The translations under genes were made by a program, and so were the position numbers. Under the pieces are notes generated by a model. It was not told the origin of the DNA. It did no database searches and saw only the letters and a program-made list of their open reading frames with translations. 64,000 nt of DNA, taken from NCBI GenBank assembly GCA_016719105.1, contig JADKAQ010000001.1:186001-250000 (forward strand), read 5' to 3'. Below are positions 35,334-43,847 of this stretch, piece after piece. The first letter of the stretch is position 1. Every line of letters begins with the position of its first letter. Source of the DNA: Gemmatimonadota bacterium (GTDB taxonomy: Bacteria > Gemmatimonadota > Gemmatimonadetes > Gemmatimonadales > Gemmatimonadaceae).

Positions 35334-36563
35334 ATGTCGAGCCCAACGTCGTTCCCGCGCGAGCGCATCCGCATCACCCTTCTCGAAAACATCCATCCCG
35401 CGGCACGCGAGACGCTCGTGGACGCGGGATACAGCGTGGAGGTCATTCCGCGCGCGCTGGACGGCGACGAGCTGAACGCCGTGGTCGCGGCGTCGCACGT
35501 GCTGGGGGTGCGATCCCGGACGAAGCTGCGGGCGGCGCAACTCGAACACGCGAACAAGCTGCTGGCGATCGGGTGCTTCTCCGTGGGGACCGACCAGGTG
35601 GCGATCAACGAGGCCGCGCACGCCGGCGTGCCGGTGTTCAACGCGCCGCACGCATCGACGCGCAGCGTGGCCGAGCTGACCATCGGGAACATCATCGCGC
35701 TGGCCCGTCGCATCGGTGACAAGAACAACAAGCTGCATCGCGGGGAGTGGGACAAGAGCCTGAGCGGGGCCCACGAGGTGCGCGGGCGCTCGTTGGGAAT
35801 CGTCGGGTATGGGCACATCGGGCAGCAGGTCGGGCTCCTGGCCGAGGCCTTCGGGATGCGTGTGGTCTTCCACGACATCCAGAAGAAGCTCCCGCTGGGC
35901 CTCTGTCGCCCCGTGAACACGCTGGACGCCCTGCTCGAGCAGTCGGATTTCCTCTCGTTGCACGTGCCGGACACGCCGCGTACGCGCGGCATGATCGGCG
36001 CGGCTCAGCTCGACCGGCTAAAGCCCGGGAGCTACGTGATCAACCTGTCGCGCGGGAGCGTGGTCGACGTGGAGTCGCTGCGTGCCGCGCTGAGGAGCGG
36101 GCACCTCGCGGGGGCGGCGCTCGACGTCTTTCCGACCGAGCCGGCGCCGACGAACGCCGACTTCGACGTCGGCTTCGATGCGCTCCCGAACGTGATCCTC
36201 ACGCCGCACGTGGGTGGCAACACCGAGGAGGCGCAACGCGACATCGGCATCGAGGTGGCCAATTCGTTCATCGGCTTCATCGATCGCGGGTCGACAGAAG
36301 GGGCGGTGAACTTCCCGCACGTGAACCTCCCGGCGATCCCCGAGACGCATCGCATCCTCAACATCCACCGCAACGTTCCCGGCGCGCTGGCCGAGGTGAA
36401 CCGGATCGTCTCCGAGGTCGGGGCCAACATCGAGGCGCAGCAGCTCGCGACGACGCGCGACATCGGCTACCTCGTGATGGACGTGAACCGGGAGCTGTCG
36501 GACGAGGTCAACGCACGGATCGCCCAGCTGCCGATGAGCGTGCGGACACGCATCCTGTACTGA
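35334..36563 (+). CDS. serA: D-3-phosphoglycerate dehydrogenase
   Basis: Oxidises 3-phosphoglycerate in the first step of serine synthesis; cytoplasmic. 409 aa from ATG 35334. D-isomer 2-hydroxyacid dehydrogenase motifs are present: VGTDQVAINEAAHAGVPVFN, NAPHASTRSVAELTIG, the NAD site LGIVGYGHIGQQVG, INLSRGSVVD and the catalytic His in TPHVGGNTEEAQ. A C-terminal ACT domain (RNVPGALAEVNRIVSEVGAN) gives the length and order of E. coli-type SerA, where serine feedback acts through ACT. The next gene starts 2 bp after the stop. Confidence 0.95.
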   Translation: MSSPTSFPRERIRITLLENIHPAARETLVDAGYSVEVIPRALDGDELNAVVAASHVLGVRSRTKLRAAQLEHANKLLAIGCFSVGTDQVAINEAAHAGVPVFNAPHASTRSVAELTIGNIIALARRIGDKNNKLHRGEWDKSLSGAHEVRGRSLGIVGYGHIGQQVGLLAEAFGMRVVFHDIQKKLPLGLCRPVNTLDALLEQSDFLSLHVPDTPRTRGMIGAAQLDRLKPGSYVINLSRGSVVDVESLRAALRSGHLAGAALDVFPTEPAPTNADFDVGFDALPNVILTPHVGGNTEEAQRDIGIEVANSFIGFIDRGSTEGAVNFPHVNLPAIPETHRILNIHRNVPGALAEVNRIVSEVGANIEAQQLATTRDIGYLVMDVNRELSDEVNARIAQLPMSVRTRILY

Positions 36564-36565
36564 GC

Positions 36566-38134
36566 GTGTCGCATCGCCCCGGTCTGCTCTCGGCCACGGA
36601 CGAAGTCGGCGCGGTCGACACCGCGCCCGACTGTGTACGCCTTGCGCCTGACGACGGCGCCATCGCCGACTACCTCCACGACGAGTCGAAGCTCGCCTCG
36701 CACGGCGCCGGCTCATTGGCGGTGCCTCAGACGCTGTCGGAGTTGCGACAGGTGCTGCGCTGGCACGCTCAGGCGCATCACGCGGTCGCGGTTTCGGGGG
36801 CGCGCACCGGGGTGGCGGGGGGGGCGGTGCCCGATCCCGGGGCACATGTGGTCTCGCTCGACGCGCTGCGTGGCGTGATCGCGGTGCATGCCGACCGCGA
36901 GCCACCGACCGCGGAGGTCCTGGCTGGCACGTCGTTGCGCGAGTTGAACGAGTACCTGGCGGTCCACCACCCCGGCCTCGTATTCCCCGTCGACCCAACC
37001 GAGAGCTCCGCGTCGATCGGCGGGATGGTGGCGACCAACGCCGGCGGGGCGCGCACCTACCGGTTCGGCGCCATGCGCGACTGGGTGACGCGGCTGACGG
37101 TCGAGCTGCCGAGCGGTCGCACGCTCGACGTGTCCCGCGACGATCATGCAGGCCCCGACGGTGCGCTCACGTTGGTCGATGGCGACGACTCGCGGGTCCT
37201 GACGATCCCGCCGATTCTCAAGCCGGCGACGAAGAACGCCGCCGGCTACGGCTTCACCGCCGAGCGGGCGCCCCTCGACCTCTGGATCGGGGCCGAAGGG
37301 ACGCTGGGCGTCGTGTCGGAGGTCGAGCTTCGCCTTCAGCGCCAGCACGAAGAGCGACTGGGTTACCTCCAGTTCTTTGCCGACGCGGAGACGGCATTCG
37401 CCTTCGTCACCCGACTTCGCGCCGATCGGTCGCTCAAGACGACGGCGATCGAGTTCCTCGACGCGCGGTCGCACGCCCTGGCGAAGGAGAGCGGCAAACC
37501 GGCGGTCGACCGGGTTCTGCAGTTCGCCAGCGAGTCGTCGTGTTCGGTCTTCGCGGAGATCGGGTACGAGACCGAGGAAGAGCTCGCGGAAATAGCAGAT
37601 CGGCTATCACTGTACGTCGCCGACGTGCACGGTGACTCAGAAAGGGCGCTGGCTGGGGCAAACGAGGGGGAACTCAAGGACATTCGCGCTTTCAGGCACG
37701 CGGTTCCTGAGCGCATAAATGCTATCATCGCGCAGCGGCGGGAGCACCACCCCGGGTTGCACAAGATCGCCACCGACATGGCGGTCCCCGACGAGTCGCT
37801 CGGCTGGGTCTTCGACCGATACCAGGAAGTGCTGGGCGCGGCGGGGCTCGACTTTGCCGTTTTCGGGCACGTGGGAAACAACCACTTCCACGTCAACATC
37901 CTCCCGCGCGACGAGGAGGAGCTGGCCCGGGCCAAGACGTGTTACGCCGTCCTCGCCCGCGAGATCGTCGCGCGTGGCGGCTGTGTGGCCGCCGAGCACG
38001 GGATCGGACGGATCAAGAAGTCCTTTCTCTCCGTGCAGTACCCCCCCGAGGTGATGGCGTCGATGCGTGGCGTGAAGCGCTGGGTCGACCCCGAGTGGCG
38101 CCTGAACCCGGGAATCCTGATCGACCCGTCCTAG
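36566..38134 (+). CDS. FAD-binding D-lactate/glycolate-type oxidase
   Basis: 522 aa. The FAD_binding_4 domain contains ALAVPQTLSELRQVL-like text (GSLAVPQTLSELRQVLRWHA), VSGARTGVAGGAVPD and VDPTESSASIGGMVATNAGG. The C-terminal FAD-oxidase domain has FGHVGNNHFHVNIL and GGCVAAEHGIGRIKKSF, the metal/substrate His and Glu blocks of D-lactate dehydrogenase and GlcD. It would oxidise a 2-hydroxy acid and pass electrons to quinone or cytochrome. No Fe-S domain is fused. Start GTG 36566 lies 2 bp after serA with a poor ribosome-binding site, suggesting coupling. The substrate could be D-lactate, glycolate or D-2-hydroxyglutarate; the serA neighbour makes the last plausible. Confidence 0.88.
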   Translation: MSHRPGLLSATDEVGAVDTAPDCVRLAPDDGAIADYLHDESKLASHGAGSLAVPQTLSELRQVLRWHAQAHHAVAVSGARTGVAGGAVPDPGAHVVSLDALRGVIAVHADREPPTAEVLAGTSLRELNEYLAVHHPGLVFPVDPTESSASIGGMVATNAGGARTYRFGAMRDWVTRLTVELPSGRTLDVSRDDHAGPDGALTLVDGDDSRVLTIPPILKPATKNAAGYGFTAERAPLDLWIGAEGTLGVVSEVELRLQRQHEERLGYLQFFADAETAFAFVTRLRADRSLKTTAIEFLDARSHALAKESGKPAVDRVLQFASESSCSVFAEIGYETEEELAEIADRLSLYVADVHGDSERALAGANEGELKDIRAFRHAVPERINAIIAQRREHHPGLHKIATDMAVPDESLGWVFDRYQEVLGAAGLDFAVFGHVGNNHFHVNILPRDEEELARAKTCYAVLAREIVARGGCVAAEHGIGRIKKSFLSVQYPPEVMASMRGVKRWVDPEWRLNPGILIDPS

Positions 38135-38205
38135 CGGCAGAGCGGTTGCGGTCCTGCGCCGGGACGGCGTTGCGCGCCCCGGCGGACACTCCCTAAGATC
38201 CCGTC

Positions 38206-38682
38206 ATGCGTCCCATTGCCCCTGCTCGCGAGTACGACGTCCCCGTCCTCGCCGACCTGAACAACCGCTTCGCCCCCGACGGGCTCACGCTCCCGCGTTC
38301 CGAGTCGTTCGTCGAGGCCCATCTGGACGACTATCGCGTCATCCGCGACGACGACGGCCACGTAGTCGGGTGCGTCTGCATCGACGAGTACTCGCCCTCC
38401 TTGGTCGAGCTGGTCTCGCTCGCGGTCGATCCGTCGCAGCAGGGGAAGGGGCTCGGCGCGCAGCTCGTGAAGGCGGCGGTGACGCTGGCCGCCAAGCGCG
38501 GCTACCCGGAGATCTTCGCCGTCTCGTTCAGCGACTCGCTCTTCCAGCGCTGCGGCTTCCACTTCCAGGACATCGAGAAGTACCCGGAGAAGAAGCGGCG
38601 ATACGACCGGGTATCGGCGGACGAGTGGACGATCGGCCACAAGCACTGCTTCGCCCTCGCGCTCCCCGTGGAGCACGTGTAG
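38206..38682 (+). CDS. GNAT N-acetyltransferase
   Basis: 158 aa, single GNAT domain. The acetyl-CoA pyrophosphate loop is VDPSQQGKGLGAQLVK, preceded by the beta4 strand LVELVSLA and followed by EIFAVSFSDSLFQRCGFHFQ. The pattern (short N-terminal part, strand with CVCIDEY, CGFHFQDI) is closest to stand-alone N-acetylglutamate synthase-like acetyltransferases. Substrate unproven. Confidence 0.85.
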   Translation: MRPIAPAREYDVPVLADLNNRFAPDGLTLPRSESFVEAHLDDYRVIRDDDGHVVGCVCIDEYSPSLVELVSLAVDPSQQGKGLGAQLVKAAVTLAAKRGYPEIFAVSFSDSLFQRCGFHFQDIEKYPEKKRRYDRVSADEWTIGHKHCFALALPVEHV

Positions 38683-38684
38683 GC

Positions 38685-39005
38685 GTGGTCCCCTCGCGCC
38701 CCTCGTCGTCGCGTCCCCCCACCAAGGGGCTCGACGACTATTCCGAGGTGCTGGGGATGACACCGCGCCAGCACGAGCAGAAGATGCGGAAGTGGTACGT
38801 CCTGCTGGCGGTCGCGCTTTTCTTCTCGGTCTTCGGCGAGGGGTTCCTGATGCTCGCCGCCCGGATGAAGGAAAAGCGGGAGGTGGAGGCGCGTCGCGCG
38901 AAGGGGGCGGTGACGGAGCCGGTACGGCAGGGGGCGACGACGCCCTCCGTGCCATCGACAGTGCCGCCCGCGCCTGGCGGTCCGCCTAACGCTGCGCCGC
39001 GCTGA
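38685..39005 (+). CDS. small single-pass membrane protein
   Basis: 106 aa from GTG 38685, 2 bp after the GNAT stop; ATG 38757 with GAGGTG upstream is a good alternative (82 aa). One membrane helix (WYVLLAVALFFSVFGEGFLM) is followed by a charged helix (ARMKEKREVEARRAKGAV) and a Pro/Thr tail. Not recognised. Its end overlaps the convergent S51 gene by 20 bp. Confidence 0.5.
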   Translation: MVPSRPSSSRPPTKGLDDYSEVLGMTPRQHEQKMRKWYVLLAVALFFSVFGEGFLMLAARMKEKREVEARRAKGAVTEPVRQGATTPSVPSTVPPAPGGPPNAAPR

Positions 39006-39879
39006 TTCGCCGGCGTGCGCGCAGGTCGAGCGTCTCGCCGGCGCTTAGCGTGACGTAGGGCTGCTCGGTGCCGGGCGACTCGCCGCCATTGTGGACGTAG
39101 AGCAGGCCGGGCCCCATCACCTCGGCGCGGTCGCCACGCACCACGATCGCCGTCCCTTCGTCGAGCCCGAGCCCGAGGAGCGTCGGGTGCACCGTGATGA
39201 CCTGCTGCAGGTCGCGCTCGCGCTTGCGGGCCCCCACGTGCTGGTCGACGGCGACGTCGCGCAGAAAGCCGAAGCCCTGCTCGTAGCCCGGGGCCATCAT
39301 GATCGTGTTCCCCTCGCGCGCGCCCCGCACGAGGTACGAGGCGAGGATCGACGCGCCCGCCGACGTCCCGCCGACGACGCCGCCACGTGCAAGGAGGGCG
39401 TGCAACTCACGCTCCGAGCGCGTGCCGAGGTAGGCATCGACGAGTCGCCATTGCCGTCCCCCCGGAAACCAGACGCCGCGCGCACGGCGAAGCAGCGTCG
39501 CGAACGAGTCGCTCTCGGCGAGTCGCCGGTCGCGCGTGTGGATGATGGTGAGGTTGCGCGCCCCCGCCCGGGTGAACATGCCCAGTCCCGACCAGTCGGT
39601 CGGATACACGGAGTCCTCGCCCGCGGTGGGGATGACGACGATCGGGGCGTCGGGGCCCCCGGCCAGTTCGATGAATCGAGAGACGATGGCCGGGACGATC
39701 TGCCCGCCGCCCACCACCACGAGATGACCCGCGGCGGGGGCGATGGTCCGCTCGCCCGACGCGCGGCCCGAGGGGGACGCCGATGTCGCGGGGGCGTTTG
39801 CGCCGCGCGCCGTCGCCTGCGAGCAGGCGGCGACGGCGCAGGCCAGTGCAAGGACGATGATACGGTGCGCGCGGATCAT
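38986..39879 (-). CDS. exported S51 peptidase (cyanophycinase-like) lipoprotein
   Basis: 297 aa. The signal peptide ends with AVAACS (lipobox). The peptidase S51 fold shows HLVVVGGGQIVPAIVSRFIE, PIVVIPTAGEDS, GVWFPGGRQWRLVDAYLGT and the nucleophile Ser in VVGGTSAGASILASYLV, followed by the Gly/Asp/Glu-rich GLGLDEGTAIVV. Cyanophycinase cuts multi-L-arginyl-poly-L-aspartate; other S51 enzymes are Asp dipeptidases. An exported lipid-anchored form would use external polymer or peptide. Confidence 0.9.
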   Translation of the reverse strand: MIRAHRIIVLALACAVAACSQATARGANAPATSASPSGRASGERTIAPAAGHLVVVGGGQIVPAIVSRFIELAGGPDAPIVVIPTAGEDSVYPTDWSGLGMFTRAGARNLTIIHTRDRRLAESDSFATLLRRARGVWFPGGRQWRLVDAYLGTRSERELHALLARGGVVGGTSAGASILASYLVRGAREGNTIMMAPGYEQGFGFLRDVAVDQHVGARKRERDLQQVITVHPTLLGLGLDEGTAIVVRGDRAEVMGPGLLYVHNGGESPGTEQPYVTLSAGETLDLRARRRISAAQR

Positions 39880-39892
39880 CGGCTGTATCCGG

Positions 39893-40387
39893 TTAGTGCT
39901 TCATCCCCTTCATGGACTGTTTGGCCGTGCACGACTTCTCGACGACCTCGAAGGTGTCGTGAATTGCCGTGATTGCCGCCTTGAGGTCGGCGTCGCTCGT
40001 GGAGCCCTTCACCTTCTCCGCGAGATCGGCGGTGCTGGCGGCGATGGTGGTCACGGCCTTGGCGTTCTCCGGCGTGGCGCAGGCGGCTGGTGCGGTGGAG
40101 CCTGCCCACGCCTTGGCCTTGTCGGCCAGCGTCTGGGCATTGGCCTTGAGGGGGGCGAAGTCGCCCTTGTCGGCGGCGGGGTGGAAGGTGCCGCCGAGGA
40201 CGCCGTGGAAGGCGTCCATCTCCTTCCAGGGGGACATCATGTGTTCACCCTTCATGTCGTGCTGCATCGCGGCCGGCTTCGACGCGGAGTCGGGCTTGGC
40301 CCCGTGCTGCTGGTGCTGCTGGGCCTGAACGGAAGTCGCCGCGAGGGTGATCGTGACGGCGACGGTGAGGCGAGAGGCGAGCGACAT
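39893..40387 (-). CDS. secreted Met/His-rich helical protein
   Basis: 164 aa. Signal peptide MSLASRLTVAVTITLAATSV cleaved after VQA. The mature N-terminus is His/Gln/Met-rich (QQHQQHGAKPDSAS, MQHDMKGEHMMSPWKEMDAF). A four-helix-like domain with a Cys pair follows, and the tail is MKGMKH. The build is like cytochrome c'-type bundles without the haem motif CxxCH. The Met/His clusters suggest copper or other metal binding, as inference. It follows the S51 peptidase start by 13 bp and reads the same way. Confidence 0.6.
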   Translation of the reverse strand: MSLASRLTVAVTITLAATSVQAQQHQQHGAKPDSASKPAAMQHDMKGEHMMSPWKEMDAFHGVLGGTFHPAADKGDFAPLKANAQTLADKAKAWAGSTAPAACATPENAKAVTTIAASTADLAEKVKGSTSDADLKAAITAIHDTFEVVEKSCTAKQSMKGMKH

Positions 40388-40626
40388 GAGGGAAATTCTC
40401 CAGGATGTTCGGGTGGAGCGCTGAGGCCGGGAATCTAACGGGTCGGCGAGGGGGGCCCTATGTTCCCGCCGCGAGCGGATACCCGGGATCGGAGGGAGAG
40501 TGCCACGGGGGGCGGCCCCGGGGGCTCAACCCTCGTGCGGGGTGATCCGTTCATCAGCGACACCCCGGCCGCGCCCGTCGGCGCGAACGCCGGTCGAGAC
40601 CCAAGTCACCAAAGGGAGCGACAGAC

Positions 40627-42249
40627 ATGCACTCGCGTTTCACTCGCGCGCTGGTGGGCGTGGTGGGGGCTGCCGTGATGGCGGCGTGGTCCGCGCCGCT
40701 CGTGGCGCAGGACGCCGATCCCGCACCCAAGCGGGCGGAGGGTGAGGGGCCGTTCGACAAGCTGATCATCCGTGGCGCGACGCTGATCGACGGGCAGGGG
40801 GGGCCGCCGCGCGGGCCGGTGGACATCGTGATCGAGAAGAACCGGATCACGCAGGTGGCGGAAGTCGGGTATCCCGGGCTCCCGATCAACGAGGCGCGTC
40901 GCCCCAAGGGGCCGGCGCGCGAGATCGATGCCAAGGGGATGTACGTGATGCCGGGGCTCATCGACCTGCACGTGCACACGTGCGGCAAGCCGAAGGCGCC
41001 GGACGCCGAGTACTGCTACAAGCTCTGGCTGTCGCACGGGATCACGACGGTGCGCGGCGTACCGTTAGGCGGCTTCGAGTGGTCGGCGAGCGAGGCCAAG
41101 CGGTCGTCCACCAACGAGATCACTGCGCCGCGCCTGGTGAACTACCAGCGCCCGGGGTCGGGGAAGGGGTGGACCGGTGGGCAGATCACGACGCCCGAGA
41201 AGGCGCGCGAGTGGGTGCGCTGGGCCAAGACGCAGGGCATCGATGGACTCAAGGTGGGCGCGCACGAGCCGGAGATCATGGCGGCGCTGATGGACGAGGC
41301 GAAGAAGCTCGGCCTGGGCTCCACCGCGCACTTGCAGCAGACGGGCGTGCCGAACATGAACGCGATGCAGGCGGTGCGCCTCGGCCTCGGCGCCGTGACG
41401 CACTACTACGGCATCTTCGAGTCGATGTACGAGGGGACGTCGATCCAGCCGTATCCGGCCGACTACAACTACTCGGATGAGCAGTGGCGCTTTGGCCAGG
41501 TCGCGCGGCAGTGGAGCCTGGTAAAGCCGAAGAGCGCGAAGTGGTATGCGTTCCTCGACACGCTCAAGAAGTACGACGCGACGCTCGACCCGACGATGAC
41601 GACCTACATGTCGGGGCGGAACCTCATGTACCGTCGCACGGCGGAGTGGCACGAGAAGTACACGCTGCCGTCGTTGTGGGACTTCTACACGCCCAACCGC
41701 GAGAACCACGGCGCGTACTTCTACGACTGGACCACCTGGGACGAAGTCGCCTGGCGCCGCTTCTACAACGTGTGGATGGAGTTCATCAACGACTACAAGA
41801 ACATGGGCGGGCGCGTGACGCCGTCGACGGATGCGGGCTTCATCTACAACACGTACGGCTTCAGCTACATCGAAGAGTTGGAGAACTTCCAGGAGGCCGG
41901 CTTCCACCCGCTCGAGGTGATTCGCGGCGCGACGTTGCACGCGGCGCAGGAGCTGAACAAGGCCAACGGCAAGCCGATCGAGATGGGGCTGGTGCGCCCG
42001 GGGATGCTGGCCGACCTGGCGATCGTGGGCGAGAACCCGATCAACAACTTCAAGGTGCTGTACGGCACGGGGCACCTGCGCCTCAACGACAAGACGGGGC
42101 AGATGGAGCGCGTGGGCGGGGTGAAGTGGACGATCAAGGACGGGATCGTCTATGACGCCAAGAAGCTCCTCGACGACGTGGCCAAGATGGTCGAGAAGCA
42201 GAAGAAAGAGCGCGGCATCTCCAAGCTGCCGGCCGTCTCGATGCCCTAG
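40627..42249 (+). CDS. exported amidohydrolase-family protein
   Basis: 540 aa. Signal peptide (RFTRALVGVVGAAVMAAWSA), then the small composite beta domain (LIIRGATLIDGQGGPPRGPV) and the metal-dependent barrel, with the first metal site in MPGLIDLHVHTCG and a later THYYGIFESM. Cytosine deaminase/prolidase-like members share the VTPSTDAGF stretch near the C-terminal side (Asp of the active site). GGGAG-type ribosome-binding site upstream. Substrate not assignable; imidazolonepropionase- or prolidase-like enzymes look alike. A strong hairpin follows at 42282. Confidence 0.85.
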   Translation: MHSRFTRALVGVVGAAVMAAWSAPLVAQDADPAPKRAEGEGPFDKLIIRGATLIDGQGGPPRGPVDIVIEKNRITQVAEVGYPGLPINEARRPKGPAREIDAKGMYVMPGLIDLHVHTCGKPKAPDAEYCYKLWLSHGITTVRGVPLGGFEWSASEAKRSSTNEITAPRLVNYQRPGSGKGWTGGQITTPEKAREWVRWAKTQGIDGLKVGAHEPEIMAALMDEAKKLGLGSTAHLQQTGVPNMNAMQAVRLGLGAVTHYYGIFESMYEGTSIQPYPADYNYSDEQWRFGQVARQWSLVKPKSAKWYAFLDTLKKYDATLDPTMTTYMSGRNLMYRRTAEWHEKYTLPSLWDFYTPNRENHGAYFYDWTTWDEVAWRRFYNVWMEFINDYKNMGGRVTPSTDAGFIYNTYGFSYIEELENFQEAGFHPLEVIRGATLHAAQELNKANGKPIEMGLVRPGMLADLAIVGENPINNFKVLYGTGHLRLNDKTGQMERVGGVKWTIKDGIVYDAKKLLDDVAKMVEKQKKERGISKLPAVSMP

Positions 42250-42281
42250 CGGCGACGGACGGACTTCATCATCGACACAGC

Positions 42282-42319
42282 GAGGGGGTGGAGGCGCCGC
42301 ACGGTGCTTCCACCCCCTC
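42282..42319 (+). terminator. long hairpin after the amidohydrolase gene
   Basis: A 14-bp stem (42282-42295 with 42306-42319, one G-T pair) with a 10-nt loop. No T-run follows, so it may be a transcript-end stabiliser or an imperfect terminator. The rest of 42320-42495 shows no gene. Confidence 0.6.
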
Positions 42320-42495
42320 CCCGTTTGGGGAGGGCGTCGGCGTGCACTACACATCGGGTGTGACGTACGGCGGGCTGGACGGTGTGACACGACTGCTTGC
42401 GCGGGAAACTCGGAACGCGTATTCAGTTGGCCCGACTGGCAGGCGGGTCGGCTCCCCCCTTGAGCCCCCCCATCTTCAACCCCCAGGAGCACGCC

Positions 42496-43698
42496 ATGAA
42501 AGGAGTCGTTCAAGTCGCTGTTCCCCTGTTGGTGTTGGCGGCATGCGTGGATGCCCCGAGCCCGGTGGCCCTCCCTAACGATGCCGCGCTTGCGGCGACC
42601 GAGGACGCGCCCTTGATGGCGGTGTCGGCCGCTGCCGGGACGCCGATTCCCGGGGAGTACATCGTGGTCATGAAGCCGAGTGCGGCGATGCGCACGACCT
42701 CGGCGGCGCAAGCCGTCGGGGTTGCAGCTGGCCGAGTCCGCCGGACGTATCGCGCGGCGCTCGACGGCTTCACGGCGTCGCTCTCCGAGGGCGAGGCGGC
42801 GGCGCTGGCACGCCACCCGAACGTGGCGCTGGTCGAGCGTGACCAGGTCATGACGATCTCGACGACGCAGAGCGGTGCCACCTGGGGGCTGGATCGCATC
42901 GACCAACGCAATCTCCCGCTGTCGACCACGTATTCGTACACCAGCACGGGGGCCGGCGTCCGCGCCTACATCATCGACACCGGCATCCACGCGTCGCACA
43001 CCCAGTTCACGGGCCGGGTGGGAACGGGGACCGACAAGGTGGACAACGACAACAATCCGGCAGATTGCAACGGGCACGGCACGCACGTCGCCGGTACGGT
43101 CGGTGGTACGACGTACGGCGTGGCCAAGGGCGTGACGCTCATCGGCGTGCGCGTCCTCAACTGCTCGGGAAGCGGGACCACGTCCGGCGTGATCGCTGGC
43201 GTCGACTGGGTCACGGCCAACCACGTGAAGCCGGCGGTCGCCAACATGAGCCTTGGCGGTGGCGCATCGACGGCGCTCGACAACGCGGTCGCCAACTCCA
43301 TCGCCGCTGGCGTGACCTACGCGATTGCAGCCGGCAACTCCAACGCGCGTGCGTGCAACGCCTCGCCGGCCCGCGTACCGAGCGCGATCACCGTGGGCGC
43401 GACGACGTCCACCGATGCCCGCGCGTCGTACTCGAACTGGGGGAGCTGCCTCGACCTCTTCGCTCCGGGGTCGAGCATCACGTCGGCCTGGTACACCAGC
43501 AACACCGCCACCAATACCATCAGCGGCACCTCGATGGCCACGCCGCACGTGGCAGGGGTCGCGGCGCTCTACCTGCAGGGCAACCCGTCGGCCACGCCTG
43601 CGACGGTGCGTAACGCCCTCGTGGCCAACGCGACATCGGGCAAGGTGACCAACCCGCGCAGCGGCTCGCCGAACCTGCTGCTGTTCTCCAACTACTAG
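42496..43698 (+). CDS. secreted subtilisin-like serine protease (S8, proteinase K type)
   Basis: 400 aa from ATG 42496 with CAGGAG upstream. The signal peptide (VVQVAVPLLVLAACVDA) may be a lipoprotein signal. An inhibitor_I9 propeptide (PGEYIVVMKPSAAMRTTSAA to VERDQVMT) is followed by the catalytic domain with Asp in AYIIDTGIHASHTQFTGRV, His in CNGHGTHVAGTVGG and Ser in SGTSMATPHVAGVAALYL. The oxyanion Asn is in AIAAGNSNARACNAS. Cys residues are placed as in proteinase K-like enzymes. No extra binding domain follows. The enzyme matures outside the cytoplasm. Confidence 0.95.
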   Translation: MKGVVQVAVPLLVLAACVDAPSPVALPNDAALAATEDAPLMAVSAAAGTPIPGEYIVVMKPSAAMRTTSAAQAVGVAAGRVRRTYRAALDGFTASLSEGEAAALARHPNVALVERDQVMTISTTQSGATWGLDRIDQRNLPLSTTYSYTSTGAGVRAYIIDTGIHASHTQFTGRVGTGTDKVDNDNNPADCNGHGTHVAGTVGGTTYGVAKGVTLIGVRVLNCSGSGTTSGVIAGVDWVTANHVKPAVANMSLGGGASTALDNAVANSIAAGVTYAIAAGNSNARACNASPARVPSAITVGATTSTDARASYSNWGSCLDLFAPGSSITSAWYTSNTATNTISGTSMATPHVAGVAALYLQGNPSATPATVRNALVANATSGKVTNPRSGSPNLLLFSNY

Positions 43699-43778
43699 CA
43701 GCCACCGCACGGGGGCGAAGCGCGGCGCAACGCGCCCCCGAGGCGCGATGCTGCTGTCGCGCGGGATGGATGGACGAA

Positions 43779-43815
43779 CGGGCCCGGCAGGCGATTGCGC
43801 CTGCCGGGCCCGTTT
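43779..43815. terminator. strong bidirectional terminator
   Basis: A perfect 15-bp stem (43779-43793 with 43798-43812) closed by ATTG and followed by TTT, placed between the convergent protease and acetyl-CoA hydrolase genes. Confidence 0.85.
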
Positions 43816-43847
43816 GCGCCTGCCTTCGGGCTGGGGACCTGTGCCGC

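Noticed and set aside
35747..36565. Large fused protein reading through serA into the FAD oxidase
   Set aside because: The upstream part is an alternative frame of serA; the FAD domain begins after GTG 36566.
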